Positions 42,618 through 51,655 of a stretch of DNA of 64,000 bases are shown here, in pieces. The stretch is from NCBI RefSeq assembly GCF_017814945.1, contig NZ_JAGIPX010000049.1, positions 1 through 64,000 of the forward strand. Direction: 5' to 3'. Made by a program: the position numbers and the translations under genes. The notes beneath the pieces are model-generated. The model was not told where the DNA came from and made no database searches. It saw nothing but the letters and a program-made list of their open reading frames with translations. How positions within the stretch are numbered: the first letter of the stretch is position 1; every line of letters starts with the position of its first letter. The DNA comes from Paraburkholderia sp. LEh10. GTDB taxonomy: Bacteria > Pseudomonadota > Gammaproteobacteria > Burkholderiales > Burkholderiaceae.

Positions 42618-44312
42618 TCAGATGAGATAGTCGAGATAGTCGCTTCCCAGCGGTGCCATCAGCTTGTGGTTGTCCGAGTAATCGACGGGAATGGCAACTA
42701 CGGCGGGAACGTCTACGGCCAATGCCGCGCGCAGCGTGTCGCGCAACGTATCAGCGGACGTGACGGCGAAGCCTGCGGCACCGAACGACTCAGCGTAGGC
42801 CTTGAAATCAATCGGCCCGAACTCGACGCCCGAGCGACGCTTATACTTTTGAACCTCCTGGATCTCGACCATGTTGTACATGTTGTCGACCCAGATCACA
42901 TGCACGATGTTGCTCTTGAGGCGAACGGCCGTTTCGAGTTCCATGCTCGACTGCATGAAGCTGCCGTCGCCCGAGACCGAGATCACCTTTTCGCCGGGAC
43001 GCACGAGCGAGGCGGCGATTGCCCAGGGCAGTGCCACGCCCATCGTCTGCTGGCCATTCGAGATGAGCAGTTGCCGCGCGCGGAAGCTGTACAGGTAACG
43101 CGCGATCCAGATATGAAAGCTGCCCATGTCGACGCACAGGGTCGTGTTGGCGTCGACGACATCCTGCAACTCCTTGACGATACGCAACGGATGGACGGGG
43201 GAACCGCCGAGCGAGGCCGCCTTGTGCGTCAGTGCGGAGCGCGCCGTCGCGAGCGTCGACAGGATGGCGCTGAGCTCGCGCGAGGGTTGGCGCGCGTGAA
43301 CTTCTGTTCCGAGCAGCTCGATGGTCTTTGCGATGTCGCCGACGAGTTCGATGGCAGGGCGATAGTGGCGATCGGCATCGGACGGCTGCACGTCCACATG
43401 AATCAGCGAACGATGTACGTCCTTGTTCCACAGTGACGGATCGTATTCCACAGGGCTGTAACCGACCGTGACGACGACGTCCGCCTGATCGAGCAGCACG
43501 TCGCCGGGCTGGTTGTTCCAGAGGCCGACACGTCCCGCGAAACGCCCGAGATTCGCAGCATCGATCGTACCGGCCGCCTGGTAGGTGCCGACCACGGGAA
43601 TGCCCGTTTGCTCGACGAAGCGCCGTACCGCCTCGGCATTCTCAGGCCGGCTCGCGAGCAGGCCGACGAGCAGAACAGGGTTACGTGACTTGCCGAGCAG
43701 CTTCGCGGCAGCCGAAATCGCCTCTGTTGCCGCGGCGCCCGCAGAAACAGGTGCGAGATCCGCGAGCGGTTCACCCGTTGCCGGAAGATTCGCGACATCC
43801 GCGGGAAGGCTGACGAACGCCGCGCCTGGCCGGGGACGTTCCGCCGCACGGAAGGCGTTGCTTACCACTTCGGAGATCGACGACGACGTGACGACCTCGG
43901 CCGAATATTTCGTGATCGGCTTGAATAGCGACACAGTGTCCATTGTCTGGTGCACTTGCTTGAGCCGGTCATCGAGTTGTACGGCGCCGCCGATTGCGAC
44001 CATCGCATCGCCTTCCGAGTTCGCCGTCGCGAGGCCCGTCGTCAGATTCGAGCAGCCAGGACCGGAGGTGACCAGTGCGACGCCCGCCTTGCCGGTCAAT
44101 CGGCCAACCGCCGCCGCCATGAACGCTGCATTGGCTTCGTGCCGGACGACCACCGTGCTGATCGGCGAGTCCTCAAGGGAGTCGAACACGCGATCGATCT
44201 TCGCTCCCGGAATGCCGAACACATGCTTGACGCCCTGCGCTTCGAGATTGCGAACCACCAGGTCCGCACCACAGGTCCACGTCGTATCGACGTTGTATGC
44301 CTTCTTCAACAT
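42618..44312 (-). CDS. alsS: Catabolic acetolactate synthase, 564 aa
   Basis: Condenses two pyruvates to 2-acetolactate with thiamine diphosphate in the cytosol, first step of acetoin formation. TPP-enzyme architecture: N-terminal domain with catalytic Glu59 (VVRHEANAAFMA), central domain, and the C-terminal TPP/Mg motif VSGDGSFMQSSMELETAVRL..HVIWVDN. Length and lack of a regulatory-subunit gene point to the catabolic, FAD-independent AlsS type rather than biosynthetic IlvB. It follows budA by 58 bp on the same strand. Confidence 0.92.
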   Translation of the reverse strand: MLKKAYNVDTTWTCGADLVVRNLEAQGVKHVFGIPGAKIDRVFDSLEDSPISTVVVRHEANAAFMAAAVGRLTGKAGVALVTSGPGCSNLTTGLATANSEGDAMVAIGGAVQLDDRLKQVHQTMDTVSLFKPITKYSAEVVTSSSISEVVSNAFRAAERPRPGAAFVSLPADVANLPATGEPLADLAPVSAGAAATEAISAAAKLLGKSRNPVLLVGLLASRPENAEAVRRFVEQTGIPVVGTYQAAGTIDAANLGRFAGRVGLWNNQPGDVLLDQADVVVTVGYSPVEYDPSLWNKDVHRSLIHVDVQPSDADRHYRPAIELVGDIAKTIELLGTEVHARQPSRELSAILSTLATARSALTHKAASLGGSPVHPLRIVKELQDVVDANTTLCVDMGSFHIWIARYLYSFRARQLLISNGQQTMGVALPWAIAASLVRPGEKVISVSGDGSFMQSSMELETAVRLKSNIVHVIWVDNMYNMVEIQEVQKYKRRSGVEFGPIDFKAYAESFGAAGFAVTSADTLRDTLRAALAVDVPAVVAIPVDYSDNHKLMAPLGSDYLDYLI

Positions 44313-44370
44313 TTTCTACTCCATCCAATTCAATTCATTCAATACGCGGTAATGCAATGCGACTCCGCGT

Positions 44371-45153
44371 TCAACCTTCAGCTACTTCGATTGCCCGTCC
44401 GAGATCTTCCGAATGCAAAGTGGCTCTCTGAAAGTGCTCGGTACGCGGGAGATCGATGCGAAGTCGCGAGATCCTGGCCACTTCAACCTTTCCTTCAGTC
44501 AGTCGGTAATCGAGCACGTGGCCGCCGCCCTGGCGATCGTCCGTGATGTAGTGCACGTGGAAGCCCGCTACGTTGATTCCCTGGACGTACTCGGGACACC
44601 GGAATCCAATCAGCGTGCCCGAGGACTCCTTGAAGGTGAAGACGGGCTGACGCTCGATTGCCTGCAGCATCGGGCGATAAGGCGCGGTCTGACGAGGCAC
44701 CGTGCGCGTTTCGACCCGTTCGAAATGGCCGTCGATCCGAAACGCGCAAAAGAGGTTCGGCGAACCGATCAGTTCATCGAGGATTGCCTGAACCTCCGGC
44801 CCATCGAGGGGCGCGCCGAATGTGCCGAACATCGTAGGGCGGAACTTCGTCACGACGGCAAATGGCGTCTTCTGATCCATACGCGCCAGTCGCGCGCTGC
44901 CGTCCTCGCGAAGCTGGTGAACCTCGCTGTCGAACGCGACCAGCTCGCCATCGAGTTCGTCGAACGTGCCGAGACCAAAATCGCCATGTTGCAACAATTG
45001 CCCGATGGTCTTGTCTCCGTCGTACACGCCGTCGATCAGCGCACTCATCAGCGACGTCTGATACAGCTCGCTTTCCTCTTGCCCCTTACTGACGAGGCGC
45101 GAGAACGATTTCGCTATGTCGCTTACGCACGAACATGTGGCAGCGTCTTTCAT
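44371..45153 (-). CDS. budA: Alpha-acetolactate decarboxylase, 260 aa
   Basis: Converts 2-acetolactate to (R)-acetoin and CO2. The zinc site is clear, His199 and His201 in NVAGFHVHYI and His212 in QGGGHVLDY, with Arg/Glu from EYVQG nearby. Start at 45153 (MKDAATCSCV) after AGGAAA; the family usually starts a few residues before LYQTSLMSAL, which fits. First gene of the budA-alsS operon, divergent from alsR. Together they remove excess pyruvate as neutral acetoin. Confidence 0.93.
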   Translation of the reverse strand: MKDAATCSCVSDIAKSFSRLVSKGQEESELYQTSLMSALIDGVYDGDKTIGQLLQHGDFGLGTFDELDGELVAFDSEVHQLREDGSARLARMDQKTPFAVVTKFRPTMFGTFGAPLDGPEVQAILDELIGSPNLFCAFRIDGHFERVETRTVPRQTAPYRPMLQAIERQPVFTFKESSGTLIGFRCPEYVQGINVAGFHVHYITDDRQGGGHVLDYRLTEGKVEVARISRLRIDLPRTEHFQRATLHSEDLGRAIEVAEG

Positions 45154-45252
45154 AACCCGGTTTCCTGAAAAAGTGTTGCGATGCAAGCAGTATGTTTCTC
45201 AGGCGCACCGGCGTCTAATATTGAAAGCAATCCTCTTTGATATGAGTTCGAT
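45154..45252. promoter_or_regulatory. Divergent promoter region budA/alsR
   Basis: The 99-bp spacer between the leftward acetoin operon and the rightward LysR gene should hold both promoters and the AlsR binding site. AT-rich at 45216-45250. In Bacillus AlsR acts from such a region in response to acetate and acidity; this is carried over from the family. Confidence 0.5.
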
Positions 45253-46200
45253 ATGGAGTTTCGCCACCTCAAGTACTTTGTCACCGTTGCCGAGGAGCGG
45301 CACTTCACGCGCGCGGCAGAGCGTCTCGGCATGGCGCAGCCGCCCATCAGCCAGCAGGTTCACAAGCTGGAGCACGAAGTCGGTGCACAGCTTTTCAGAC
45401 GCTTGACGCGCGGCGTCGAGTTGACGGATGCGGGACGCGTGCTTTACGAGGACGCGCGCAAGGTTCTCGATCTGGTCGAGCAGGCCCGGTGCCGTGTGCA
45501 AAGCGCCGCGCGCGGACAAACGGGAAGCATTCGGGTCGGGCTTGCGAGCTCAGTCGTATTCCATCCCGTCATTCCGGAGATCGTGCGCGTATACCGGGAA
45601 TCGCACCCCAAGGTGACGATTTCGCCTTCAGAAACCAACATTTCGGCGTTGGTCGACGATCTGATCGAGAAGCGAATCGATGTCGCGATCATTCGCCAGA
45701 CATCGCTGGTCTCCGACCGGGTCAAGCTCACCCCGCTGCTCGATGAAAGGATGCTGGTCGTCCTTCCGCCTCAGCACAGGCTCGCAGACTCGACGCGCAT
45801 CAGCCTTGCAGACGTCGCGCACGAGCGTCTGATTCTTTTTCCTCGCTCGATTGCACCCGTCCTTTACGACGATGTCATATCGGCGTGTCAGCGCGCGGGC
45901 TTCAGTCCGCACCTCGGACAGGAATCGACCCAGGTCGCGTCCGCGGTCAGCATGGTCGCGGCGGGCTTTGGCGTGACTGTCGTGCCGCATTCGATCCGAC
46001 AGTTGCATCACCCAGATGTGACTTACCACGAGATTGAAGGCGTGCAGCCTACCGCTCAGATTGTCGTCGCGTACCGATCCGATGAGTTCTCCAAGGTCGT
46101 GCGCGATTTCATTCATGCCGCGCAGCGCGAGACGAGAAGGCACAACGCCGGCGAAGTGAACGAACTCGCGCTGGCGCTCAGCGAATCCGCGGACGCCTGA
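45253..46200 (+). CDS. alsR: LysR-family regulator of the acetoin operon, 315 aa
   Basis: Complete LysR protein: winged helix (FRHLKYFVTVAEERHFTRAAERLGMAQPPISQQVHKLE) and effector domain (about 92-295; SIRVGLASSVVFHPVIPEIV). Divergent from budA-alsS, exactly as for AlsR/BudR in other bacteria, so activator of acetoin formation is the likely role. The symbol rests on position; the sequence by itself only supports LysR. Confidence 0.85.
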   Translation: MEFRHLKYFVTVAEERHFTRAAERLGMAQPPISQQVHKLEHEVGAQLFRRLTRGVELTDAGRVLYEDARKVLDLVEQARCRVQSAARGQTGSIRVGLASSVVFHPVIPEIVRVYRESHPKVTISPSETNISALVDDLIEKRIDVAIIRQTSLVSDRVKLTPLLDERMLVVLPPQHRLADSTRISLADVAHERLILFPRSIAPVLYDDVISACQRAGFSPHLGQESTQVASAVSMVAAGFGVTVVPHSIRQLHHPDVTYHEIEGVQPTAQIVVAYRSDEFSKVVRDFIHAAQRETRRHNAGEVNELALALSESADA

Positions 46201-46502
46201 GCGCGGCCGATCGTTCATCTGGCACGGGTTCGTTACATCTGCAATGTACGCGTGCAAAGCCTGAAAGCATCGGGTAACGGCGCGTTGATCAAATACGAAG
46301 GTCGTAGTGACCAGCGCGCGCCGTGACACACCGTATGGTCTCGCGCTGGCTGACCGTCCTTGCAGACCGCATCGCATCGGCAGTGATCCTGACGAAGAGT
46401 CGAGGCATACACAGACGGGACGAGGAATGGTGAACATGCGGTCGTTGCAAATGGCGATAGCGCGTGCGAATACGGTGTGTACTCGATGTGAGGATGAACT
46501 CT
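46201..46502. other. 302-bp region upstream of tatB
   Basis: No gene supported. It should contain the promoter for the tatB-tatC pair. No dyad or hairpin of note was seen, and there is no tatA reading frame in it. Confidence 0.5.
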
Positions 46503-47036
46503 ATGCTGGACCTGGGAATCACCAAGATGGCCCTGATCGGCGTGGTCGCGCTGGTCGTGCTGGGTCCGGAACGGCTGCCGCGCGTCGCGCGTACAGCGGG
46601 CGCGGTCTGGAGCCGGGCGCAGCGCTATATCAACGACGTCAAGACGGAAGTGACGCGCGAGCTTGAACTCGAAGAGCTGCGCCGCATGACGAGTGGCTTC
46701 GAATCGGCTGCACGCGACATCGGAGAGTCCGTCCACGCGACCGTGCTTCGCGACGACGCGACGCTGACAAGTCCACCGCAGTCCGCTGCACCCGCCGCGT
46801 CCATCGTGCCCGTCGTGGCATCGGCACCGCTCAACAAGCGCAACGGGCGTTTGATGCGCGCGGCGACGCAAGCGAGGGCCGCGCGGCCGGTCGGGCATCG
46901 TTCGCCCGCCCTGTTGGGCACGCGGCGCGTCATGCGCCCCGCGCCAACGGCCCTGCGCCAGCCCAGGCACTATTCAGGGTTCAACACGCATATCCCTAAA
47001 CGCGGGGCTTACAGCACACAGGCGAGGGCGGTATGA
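46503..47036 (+). CDS. tatB: Sec-independent translocase subunit TatB, 177 aa
   Basis: TatB forms the twin-arginine receptor complex with TatC in the inner membrane. The N-terminal helix and hinge are typical: MLDLGITKMALIGVVALVVLGPERLPR (Gly-Pro hinge), followed by an amphipathic helix (VARTAGAVWSRAQRYINDV) and a charged helix (REL-ELEELRRM). The C-terminal about 100 residues are disordered and basic. Start at 46503 is chosen because GAGG lies 9 bp upstream. Stop overlaps the tatC start (ATGA). No tatA precedes it. Confidence 0.92.
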   Translation: MLDLGITKMALIGVVALVVLGPERLPRVARTAGAVWSRAQRYINDVKTEVTRELELEELRRMTSGFESAARDIGESVHATVLRDDATLTSPPQSAAPAASIVPVVASAPLNKRNGRLMRAATQARAARPVGHRSPALLGTRRVMRPAPTALRQPRHYSGFNTHIPKRGAYSTQARAV

Positions 47037-47827
47037 GCACACTCGATACGCGCAAGCAGTCTGATGGTGCTCAGACGAGCGAAGCAGAGCAGTCGTTCAT
47101 CTCACATCTGACGGAACTGCGCGACAGGATCATTCGCGCGGGAGCATCGGTTATCGTCGCGTTCCTTGCGCTCGTTTATTGGTCGCCTGACATTTTCCGG
47201 CTGCTGGCCCGGCCATTGATGCAAAACCTGCCAAGCGGCGGAAAAATGATCGTGACCGACGTGACGGGCTCGTTCTTCGTGCCGATGAAGGTGACGATGG
47301 CCGTGGCATTCGTCGTTGCGCTGCCCATCGTGCTCTATCAGATCTGGGCTTTCGTCGCGCCCGGACTCTATCAGAATGAGAAGCGGCTTGTCGTGCCGCT
47401 CGTCGGCAGCAGCTATCTGCTGTTTCTGTGCGGTATGGCATTCGCCTATTTTGTGGTCTTTCCGGCCATCTTTCGCGTGATGGCACACTACAACGCGCCG
47501 CTTGGCGCAGAAATGACGACCGACATCGAAAACTATCTGGGTTTCGTGCTGACGATGTTCATCGCGTTCGGCGTGACGTTCGAGGTACCGATCATCGTCG
47601 TGTTGCTCGTGCGCATGCGTGTGCTGACGATTGCAAAGCTCAAGCAGATCCGTCCATACGTCGCGGTGTGCGCATTCGTCGTTGCTGCCGTCGTCACGCC
47701 ACCCGATGTCTTCTCACAACTGATGCTTGCCTTGCCGCTGATCGTACTGTACGAGGCGGGCATTCTTGCCGCTCGACTCTTCGTGCGCAGCGACCACAGC
47801 GTAAGCGGGGCGTGCGGGTCGACCTGA
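47033..47827 (+). CDS. tatC: Twin-arginine translocase subunit TatC, 264 aa
   Basis: Six-helix inner-membrane receptor for Tat signal peptides. FISHLTELRDRIIRAG near 22-37, the periplasmic and first-loop elements, FVAPGLYQNEKR, and the conserved Glu in VTFEVPIIVVLLVRM are present; length is typical. Translationally coupled to tatB. In Burkholderia the housekeeping tatABC lies next to the his genes, so this pair, in a different context, is probably a second copy. Confidence 0.95.
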   Translation: MSTLDTRKQSDGAQTSEAEQSFISHLTELRDRIIRAGASVIVAFLALVYWSPDIFRLLARPLMQNLPSGGKMIVTDVTGSFFVPMKVTMAVAFVVALPIVLYQIWAFVAPGLYQNEKRLVVPLVGSSYLLFLCGMAFAYFVVFPAIFRVMAHYNAPLGAEMTTDIENYLGFVLTMFIAFGVTFEVPIIVVLLVRMRVLTIAKLKQIRPYVAVCAFVVAAVVTPPDVFSQLMLALPLIVLYEAGILAARLFVRSDHSVSGACGST

Positions 47828-47948
47828 TTATCAGGCACCCATCGCATCGATACATGAACGCCTCGCCCCGTTGCCGGGCGTTCACGCAGTCGCGGGCGAT
47901 CGCAGCATCTATCCAGTTCCCAATCATGTGAGCGGATGCGTCGATTGC

Positions 47949-50189
47949 ATGCGCGCTTTTTTTCTTTACGCGAATGGCGATGCCCGAAAGCAAGCAACCT
48001 CGACCTCTATAATCGTGAACCATCGATCCGCCTCGAATCCCGTATCTGCACGCACCCCGCTATACAAACTCTTGACGTGCCGAGTAGGGCTTTACGTCGC
48101 GGATTGGGCTGCACGCGACGGCCTGACATGGCTTTATCTTCTCAAGACAGTTATCGCGGCGTCACTGGCGCTCGGTATCGCGATGCTGCTGGAACTGCCT
48201 TCGCCGCGCACCGCAATGGTGACGGTCTTCGTGCTGATGCAGCCGATGCACGGCATGGTGCTCGCCAAAAGCTTCTATCGGGTCCTTGGCACGGCAGCCG
48301 GGATGGTCGCTGCGATCGTGCTCGGGGCGTTGTTTCCGCAGCAGCCGGAACTCTATCTTGCCGCGATCGCATTATGGTCAGCCGTGTGCACGGCCCTGGC
48401 GACGCGCTTTCGACACTATCGCTGGTATGCGTTCGTCCTCGCCGGTTATACCGCGGTGATCATCGGCATACCGGTAGTCCAGCATCCGGATGGTCTGCTG
48501 TTGGCCGCTCTCACGCGGGCCGCCGACGTGTCGCTGGGCATTCTCTGTTCGGGGGCGATCAGCGCGCTGGTTTTTCCCGCCAGATCGAGTGCGGCGTTGC
48601 TGCGTAGTGTCCGGCAACGGAAGATCGACTTGACCGCATTCTGCGCGGATGTGCTGGCTTTGCGCTGCGACAACGAAACATTCGGGCGGCGGTTCGAAAA
48701 GCTTGTCGACGGCATCGCGGGCTTCGAAGCAGCGCGCACGTTCGCGTCATTCGAGGGTTCCAGCATGCGCGTAAGAGTACGGCGCATCGCGCTGATCGAC
48801 AGTAAGTTTGCGACTGTGTGCACGCGGCTGCACATGGTCCATCAATTGATCAGGCGACTGCAGGCCACACGTTCGATGTGCGTGCTCAAGGCCATCACAC
48901 CGTTATTTGCGGACCTGTCCATCGTGCTCGACCGCCTGCACGCGCGGTTGCTGGATGCGCAAGCCAGATCGGACGTCATTGCGCAAATCACGCGATTGCA
49001 GGCGTCGCTGTCGCGACGCATCGACGAATTACGCAGCACCGAAGTAGGCCGAGCGCCCGTAGCCCGTATCGAGCAGTACACAGCATTTGAATCCGTGCAC
49101 AGGCTGGTTGCCGACCTGCTCGAGTATCTCGAGACGGATGAGTCGGCCGCCGGGCAGAGCGATCAGCGAGAGCAGTCGAACACCTACCAGTCGCGCACAA
49201 GCTTCTACGTGACCGCACTGACGTTTGTGCGAACCGCGCTGACAGTCGGTGCCGCCGGGGCTTACTGGGTCGCGACTGCCTGGCCAAGTGGCAGCCTTGC
49301 TGTCATTGCGGCTGCGATTGTTGCAGGGCTCACGTCGGCTTCCGCGAGACCAGAGAGGCTAGCGTTACAGATCGCTGCAGGAGCGGCTTGCGGGGTCGCT
49401 ATCGGTTACGCCTACCTATGTTTCATCTATCCGAATATTGATGGCTTCCCTTTGCTTTGTGCCGCGCTTGCACCTGTCATCGCGTGCGGTGCACTTCTCG
49501 CGAGCCGACCTGGCACGTCCGGATATGGCATCGGGTTGTGCGTGTTCTTTTGCCTGCTCGCCGTGCCCGACAACGTGGTGGTCTATACGCCCAACATCCT
49601 GCTGAACAACGGCGTGGCTGTCGTGGTGACACTATTGCTCTCGGCAGCCACGTTTGCGGTCGCGTTTCCGTTGCAGGCACCTTGGGTTGTCGAAAGAATC
49701 CTGCGCGATTTGCGGCGCGAGGTTGCCGTTGCATGCGATGGCCCATACGACGGCGTGGCGCAGAGGTTTCAGTCCCGGACCCATGATCTGCTCTCGCAAC
49801 TCAGGATGCTTCTGACGCCAGGCTCGACACGCTACGCGAATGCCTGGCGTTGGATGCTGGCGACGCTCGAAATGGGCTATCTGGTGATCGCTCTGCGCGG
49901 CGATCTTCCGGAAGGAGAGGTCAGCGGCACGCGGGACACGGCAAGATGGATGACCGCGATCGACCTGATGAACCGAAGGATGGCCAATCTGTTCGACTAC
50001 CCCGATGAGCACCGCTATTTACGTGCGTGCCGAACATTCGAGCGGGGATTGAAACGAGTGAGCATAGAGATCGAGCACGCCGAGCGTGAGGGAGATCGAG
50101 TCCGGTTGTATCGGATCGCGAGCCAGCTCTGCGTCATTCGAAGCGCGTTGCTTGACGGCGACGCGCCATTTCAACTGACCGGACAGTAA
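47949..50189 (+). CDS. FUSC-family inner-membrane efflux protein (AaeB-like), about 746 aa
   Basis: Inner-membrane component for efflux of aromatic acids or similar compounds. Two membrane blocks: about residues 45-200 (TWLYLLKTVIAASLALGIAML, TAMVTVFVLMQPMHGMVLA) and about 430-580 (FVRTALTVGAAGAYWVATAWPSGS, GYGIGLCVFFCLLAVPDN), separated by a cytosolic helical region. The start is not certain; 47949 gives the usual N-terminal lead. A TATAAT near 48009 could be a promoter -10 and would favour a later start. Unusually it faces the HlyD, DUF1656 and outer-membrane genes, its natural partners, rather than lying in one operon with them. Confidence 0.87.
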   Translation: MRAFFLYANGDARKQATSTSIIVNHRSASNPVSARTPLYKLLTCRVGLYVADWAARDGLTWLYLLKTVIAASLALGIAMLLELPSPRTAMVTVFVLMQPMHGMVLAKSFYRVLGTAAGMVAAIVLGALFPQQPELYLAAIALWSAVCTALATRFRHYRWYAFVLAGYTAVIIGIPVVQHPDGLLLAALTRAADVSLGILCSGAISALVFPARSSAALLRSVRQRKIDLTAFCADVLALRCDNETFGRRFEKLVDGIAGFEAARTFASFEGSSMRVRVRRIALIDSKFATVCTRLHMVHQLIRRLQATRSMCVLKAITPLFADLSIVLDRLHARLLDAQARSDVIAQITRLQASLSRRIDELRSTEVGRAPVARIEQYTAFESVHRLVADLLEYLETDESAAGQSDQREQSNTYQSRTSFYVTALTFVRTALTVGAAGAYWVATAWPSGSLAVIAAAIVAGLTSASARPERLALQIAAGAACGVAIGYAYLCFIYPNIDGFPLLCAALAPVIACGALLASRPGTSGYGIGLCVFFCLLAVPDNVVVYTPNILLNNGVAVVVTLLLSAATFAVAFPLQAPWVVERILRDLRREVAVACDGPYDGVAQRFQSRTHDLLSQLRMLLTPGSTRYANAWRWMLATLEMGYLVIALRGDLPEGEVSGTRDTARWMTAIDLMNRRMANLFDYPDEHRYLRACRTFERGLKRVSIEIEHAEREGDRVRLYRIASQLCVIRSALLDGDAPFQLTGQ

Positions 50190-50523
50190 TGTGAACCCAG
50201 CTTTCGCTTCCTGCCGAGCCTTGCTGATGGCGGTTCACCGGTTTCGAGAGCGGAGATTCAACGGGTAGTATCCGGCGTGCTGCGCACTGGGCCGGGCGCA
50301 TTAGACATATCACGTAGTCGTATTTTCTGTGATGAGCGGGTTGTCACCCGTCCCGGAATAGGGGCGTGGGGTTCTATTTTTCGAACTCGTCGCTCGCATA
50401 GCCCTGCGATGTGTCTGTCTCATATCGCGAGGTATTCAAGCGCACGGAAGGATGCTAGACGGTATCGAATCGCAAGCCGTGCAATGCGACTCGCGCAGCT
50501 TGGCGAGCGTCGCGGATGTGTCT
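50190..50523. other. 334-bp convergent region between FUSC and HlyD genes
   Basis: The stops of both genes point into it. No gene, clear hairpin or repeat. An inversion breakpoint here would explain the unusual orientation of the FUSC gene, but nothing in the sequence proves one. Confidence 0.45.
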
Positions 50524-51396
50524 TCAGTTAGAGGCAAGAACTACGGTACAGGTCTGCCCGGCGGAGAGCAACGGATCTGACAGCGTCGAGTCGATGTGGA
50601 TTCGAACGGGAACACGCTGCGCAAGGCGTACCCAATTGAACACGGGATCGACGTTCGCGACGAGATCGCGGCTTTCGGGATTGTCACGATCGTATATGCC
50701 GCGAGACACGCCTTCGACGTGACCTTGCAGCAATTCGCCGCTCATCAGGCGAATCTGCGCGTGTGCACCGATCCGGACCCGCGGGAGCTTGGTTTCCTCG
50801 AAGTAGCCGTAAACCCAGAACGAATGGCTGTCGACCAGCGCGAGCCGTGCGGCCCCTCTTGTTGCGTAATCGCCGGCGAACACCTGCAGGTTCGTGATGT
50901 AGCCATCAACGGGCGAGAGCACACGCGTACGTTCCAGGTCGAGCTTCGCGGCTGCAAGCGTGGCCTTTGCCTGCTGGTACTTTGCCGCGGCCGCCGAGGC
51001 GGCCGTGTTGGCGTCGTCGCGGCTCTCCGCCGACACGACCTCGCTGCTGAGATCGGCTCGTCTGGATGCCTGGTCGCGCCGCATACCGAGTTCGGACGTC
51101 GCCGCCGCTACGGCCGCCTGGGCCTGCTGAACGGCTATCGCATAGTGCGAAGGGTCAATCTGCATGAGCAGCTGGCCTTTCCGGACGAATTCGTTGTCGT
51201 GAACGGGTACGGTAACGACTTCGCCCGAAACGTCCGGGGCGATGTCGATGATATTGGCGCGTACGCGTCCGTCCCGGGTCCACGGATCTTGCATGTAGTG
51301 GACCCATAATGCGCGCACGGCTACGGAACTGGCCGTGCAGATGGCAAGTGTCGCGAGGATGCTTGTGATGGCGCGAGGAAGTTTTCGAATTCGCAT
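50524..51396 (-). CDS. HlyD-family periplasmic adaptor (AaeA-like), 290 aa
   Basis: Membrane-fusion protein of an FUSC-type efflux pump. N-terminal anchor about 10-30 (AITSILATLAICTASSVAVRAL), then WTRDGRVRANIIDIAPDVSGEVVTV barrel-sandwich, alpha-helical hairpin (about 85-145) and the C-terminal beta-barrel. Short hairpin and length fit AaeA/EmrA-like adaptors. It is the last gene of the OMF-DUF1656-HlyD operon, 9 bp after the DUF1656 stop. Confidence 0.9.
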   Translation of the reverse strand: MRIRKLPRAITSILATLAICTASSVAVRALWVHYMQDPWTRDGRVRANIIDIAPDVSGEVVTVPVHDNEFVRKGQLLMQIDPSHYAIAVQQAQAAVAAATSELGMRRDQASRRADLSSEVVSAESRDDANTAASAAAAKYQQAKATLAAAKLDLERTRVLSPVDGYITNLQVFAGDYATRGAARLALVDSHSFWVYGYFEETKLPRVRIGAHAQIRLMSGELLQGHVEGVSRGIYDRDNPESRDLVANVDPVFNWVRLAQRVPVRIHIDSTLSDPLLSAGQTCTVVLASN

Positions 51397-51405
51397 CTTT
51401 GAGAA

Positions 51406-51606
51406 TCAGTGGTAAACAAGGAGGCCCAACATCGCGCAGACGCCGGCAAGCATGGCCGTCTGCAGAAGCGCGGGATGCCAGACATGCGAATAGATCTTCA
51501 ACCGCGAGAGTACGCGGTCGACAATCCATGTGATCGCGATGCCAATCAGACATAGCACGATCACTGTGGGGACATAAACGCCGAGAATCGAAAGTTGATA
51601 GGGCAC
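51406..51606 (-). CDS. DUF1656 small membrane protein (AaeX-like), 66 aa
   Basis: The core YQLSILGVYVPTVIVLCLIGIAITWIVDR and WHPALLQTAMLAGVCAMLGLLVYH gives two transmembrane helices with the family's GVYVP and WHPAL motifs. The whole domain lies in an open frame that extends far upstream, but the family's normal length and the conserved first strand point to a GTG start at 51606; no good ribosome binding site supports it. It sits between the outer-membrane factor and HlyD genes, as aaeX does. Confidence 0.8.
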   Translation of the reverse strand: MPYQLSILGVYVPTVIVLCLIGIAITWIVDRVLSRLKIYSHVWHPALLQTAMLAGVCAMLGLLVYH

Positions 51607-51655
51607 GGTCGGACTATACGAATGGAGTTGGGGGTTAGCCGGGGCGCTGGTCTGA

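Noticed and set aside
42555..43436. Rightward open frame of 293 codons opposite alsS
   Set aside because: Antisense to well-conserved acetolactate synthase; composition is that of a reverse-frame artefact.
48007..48014. TATAAT-like -10 inside the FUSC gene start
   Set aside because: No matching -35 is evident, so it is only noted as a reason for start uncertainty, not called as a promoter.
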